Positions 5,778-6,860 of a stretch of DNA of 6,860 nt are shown one piece after another. Numbering within the stretch: the first letter of the stretch is position 1; every line of letters begins with the position of its first letter. The position numbers were made by a program, and so were the translations under genes. The notes beneath the pieces are model-generated. The model saw nothing but the letters and a program-made list of their open reading frames with translations, was not told where the DNA came from and made no database searches. The stretch is from NCBI GenBank assembly GCA_016199605.1, contig JACQGJ010000529.1:1-6860 (forward strand), written 5' to 3'. The stretch comes from Armatimonadota bacterium. GTDB taxonomy: Bacteria; Armatimonadota; Abditibacteriia; CG2-30-59-28.

Positions 5778-5841
5778 TAGGCGGTCGCGCTAATCGGTTT
5801 GAAACGGTAGAGGACGGGCTCATGGACCTCGCGCCTAACCC

Positions 5842-6860
5842 CTACTGTCGCTGCAAGATGGCTTCCATCTTCTCCCTCTCCGAGCGTAGGTTCGAGAGAG
5901 TTGAGGTGATTTGATCTTTCTTTGCGTGGTATTCATTGAACCTCGGGCTCAGACGCACAGGCATCACAGAATCCCGAATCCACATTATTGCCAAACCAAC
6001 AAAGAAAGCAAGTATGGTCACCACAAAGCCTCCCATGATACCTTCTAGGAGGTCCAGGCGACACCACTTCGCCAAATACAGCAGTCCAGAGGCAATCGGA
6101 CCCCAAATCATGAAGAGATTAACGATGATCTCGTACCGCTTGAAGGATGCCTTTCGGTCTATCTCGTCCTCGGATTCGTATTCTGATTCTGATTTCCGCA
6201 GTTGATACTCCAGTTGTTTCATTGACTCATCGAGTTGCCTGATGCCCTCGGATAGCAGTCTTTCCTCGCTCTCTCGGCATTCTACTCCGAGTTGATGCAA
6301 GGCTGCGGATTGAGCCAAGAGATCGAAGTACCAACGTGAAGCTGAGTTCTCTATCGCGGTCAATGCTTCCTGCAAGTGGTTGTAAACAGACGAGACTTTG
6401 GAATCATATTGCCGCACCCATTCCTCGGCATCGACAACAGACTTCAGAGCCCCCCTTGATCTTTTAATCAAACCCTCCCGACAACTGCGCGCCTCATTCG
6501 ACAGATCGCTAGGAAGGGCTGATAACCAGCCCTGAGCCGAGGCAAAGTCCACTTGTCCTTGCACCTTGGTCCACCATGCCCCGGCTTGAGCAAGGGTTGC
6601 CTTTCCACCTATTGCGTCCGTTCGAATGAGCAACTCTATGTGTTTCGCGCATTCATCCGCTCTGCCTGTCAAAGCACAGTATCGCGCGCACTCATAAGCG
6701 ACCACCTGCGCGTCGGGTTGCAGTTCGAGCGCGCGCCGTGTCTCCCGGTATGCCTCCTCATGGTTCCCCATGAGTCCGTGAGCTCTTCCAGCGAAGAAGT
6801 GGGCTTTGCTCTCGAATTCCTCGTGTCCCCAAGCCTGGGCGGTACGGACAGCTTCCTCAA
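5842..6860 (-). CDS. TPR / coiled-coil protein with two membrane segments (5' end outside window)
   Basis: The frame is open from the right edge to the TAG at 5842-5844, about 339 codons; the gene starts beyond 6860. An ATG at 6769-6771 is possible, but it lies inside a clear run of helix pairs (EEAVRTAQAWGHEEFESKAHFFAGRAHGLM upstream, then NHEEAYRETRRALELQPDA and the next helix pair), so I take it as internal. Counting from that ATG: TPR-like helices at ~1-50, a helical region with conserved-looking tryptophans at ~60-150, charged coiled coil at ~160-210 (with a run of S, E and D at ~194-204), membrane segments at ~215-235 and ~244-265, and a second coiled coil at ~278-309. Its likely role is a membrane-bound scaffold or sensor. 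The TIR fragment follows on the same strand. TPR arrays are often joined to TIR domains in bacterial signalling proteins, so the missing N-terminus could carry a TIR or another effector domain. GC is lower (~50-53%) than in the hydrolase gene. Confidence 0.75.
   Translation of the reverse strand, partial: EEAVRTAQAWGHEEFESKAHFFAGRAHGLMGNHEEAYRETRRALELQPDAQVVAYECARYCALTGRADECAKHIELLIRTDAIGGKATLAQAGAWWTKVQGQVDFASAQGWLSALPSDLSNEARSCREGLIKRSRGALKSVVDAEEWVRQYDSKVSSVYNHLQEALTAIENSASRWYFDLLAQSAALHQLGVECRESEERLLSEGIRQLDESMKQLEYQLRKSESEYESEDEIDRKASFKRYEIIVNLFMIWGPIASGLLYLAKWCRLDLLEGIMGGFVVTILAFFVGLAIMWIRDSVMPVRLSPRFNEYHAKKDQITSTLSNLRSEREKMEAILQRQ

Noticed and set aside
5516..5914. + strand 132-codon ORF opposite the TIR fragment
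   Set aside because: It is the complement of recognisable TIR coding sequence and the end of the TPR gene, with no motif of its own.
6669..6860. - strand 63-codon ORF at the right edge
   Set aside because: It is a different frame of the TPR protein; the TPR helix pattern in the other frame continues unbroken to the edge.

Overview
This 6.9 kb window is bacterial and moderately GC-rich: about 58% in a sampled part of the large enzyme gene, over 70% in the repeat tract and about 50-53% in the right-hand gene. A secreted CBM9-type glycoside hydrolase of the DUF6067/GH123-like kind, WGLNLCR-type CBM9 tails, a TIR domain and a TPR membrane protein are a mix I associate from memory with Armatimonadota, Planctomycetota, Verrucomicrobiota/Lentisphaerota or Hydrogenedentota. 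No marker gene fixes the phylum, so this is only a weak inference.

Left (1-4162, + strand): the 3' end of an unrecognised gene overlaps by 4 bp (ATGA) the start of a 1152-residue secreted protein. That protein has an N-terminal CBM9-like domain, central beta-rich domains, a predicted TIM-barrel hydrolase domain and a C-terminal beta-domain. A small membrane-anchored Mth938/NDUFAF3-like protein follows after 112 bp. It has a strong ribosome-binding site.

Middle (4163-5476): this is a scarred region. An 84-codon ORF with its own Shine-Dalgarno joins a signal peptide directly to the last ~39 residues of a CBM9-like domain. A palindromic intergenic element comes next, then a 21-bp tandem repeat array of 20 exact-length units with nested higher-order duplications, then a second, 88%-identical copy of the same CBM9 tail. 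The best reading is the remains of two related CBM9-domain genes between which sequence was lost and a minisatellite expanded.

Right (5477-6860, - strand): a TPR/coiled-coil/two-transmembrane protein runs in from beyond the right edge. It is followed by the C-terminal half of a TIR domain, which keeps the WxxxE motif but has lost its first half. A 32-bp hairpin sits at the truncation point. This looks like a TIR/TPR signalling or defence-type locus, at least partly decayed.

The left half suggests extracellular glycan breakdown. The right half is a separate, convergently transcribed locus. I found no tRNA, rRNA, CRISPR, transposase, or convincing promoter or intrinsic terminator.
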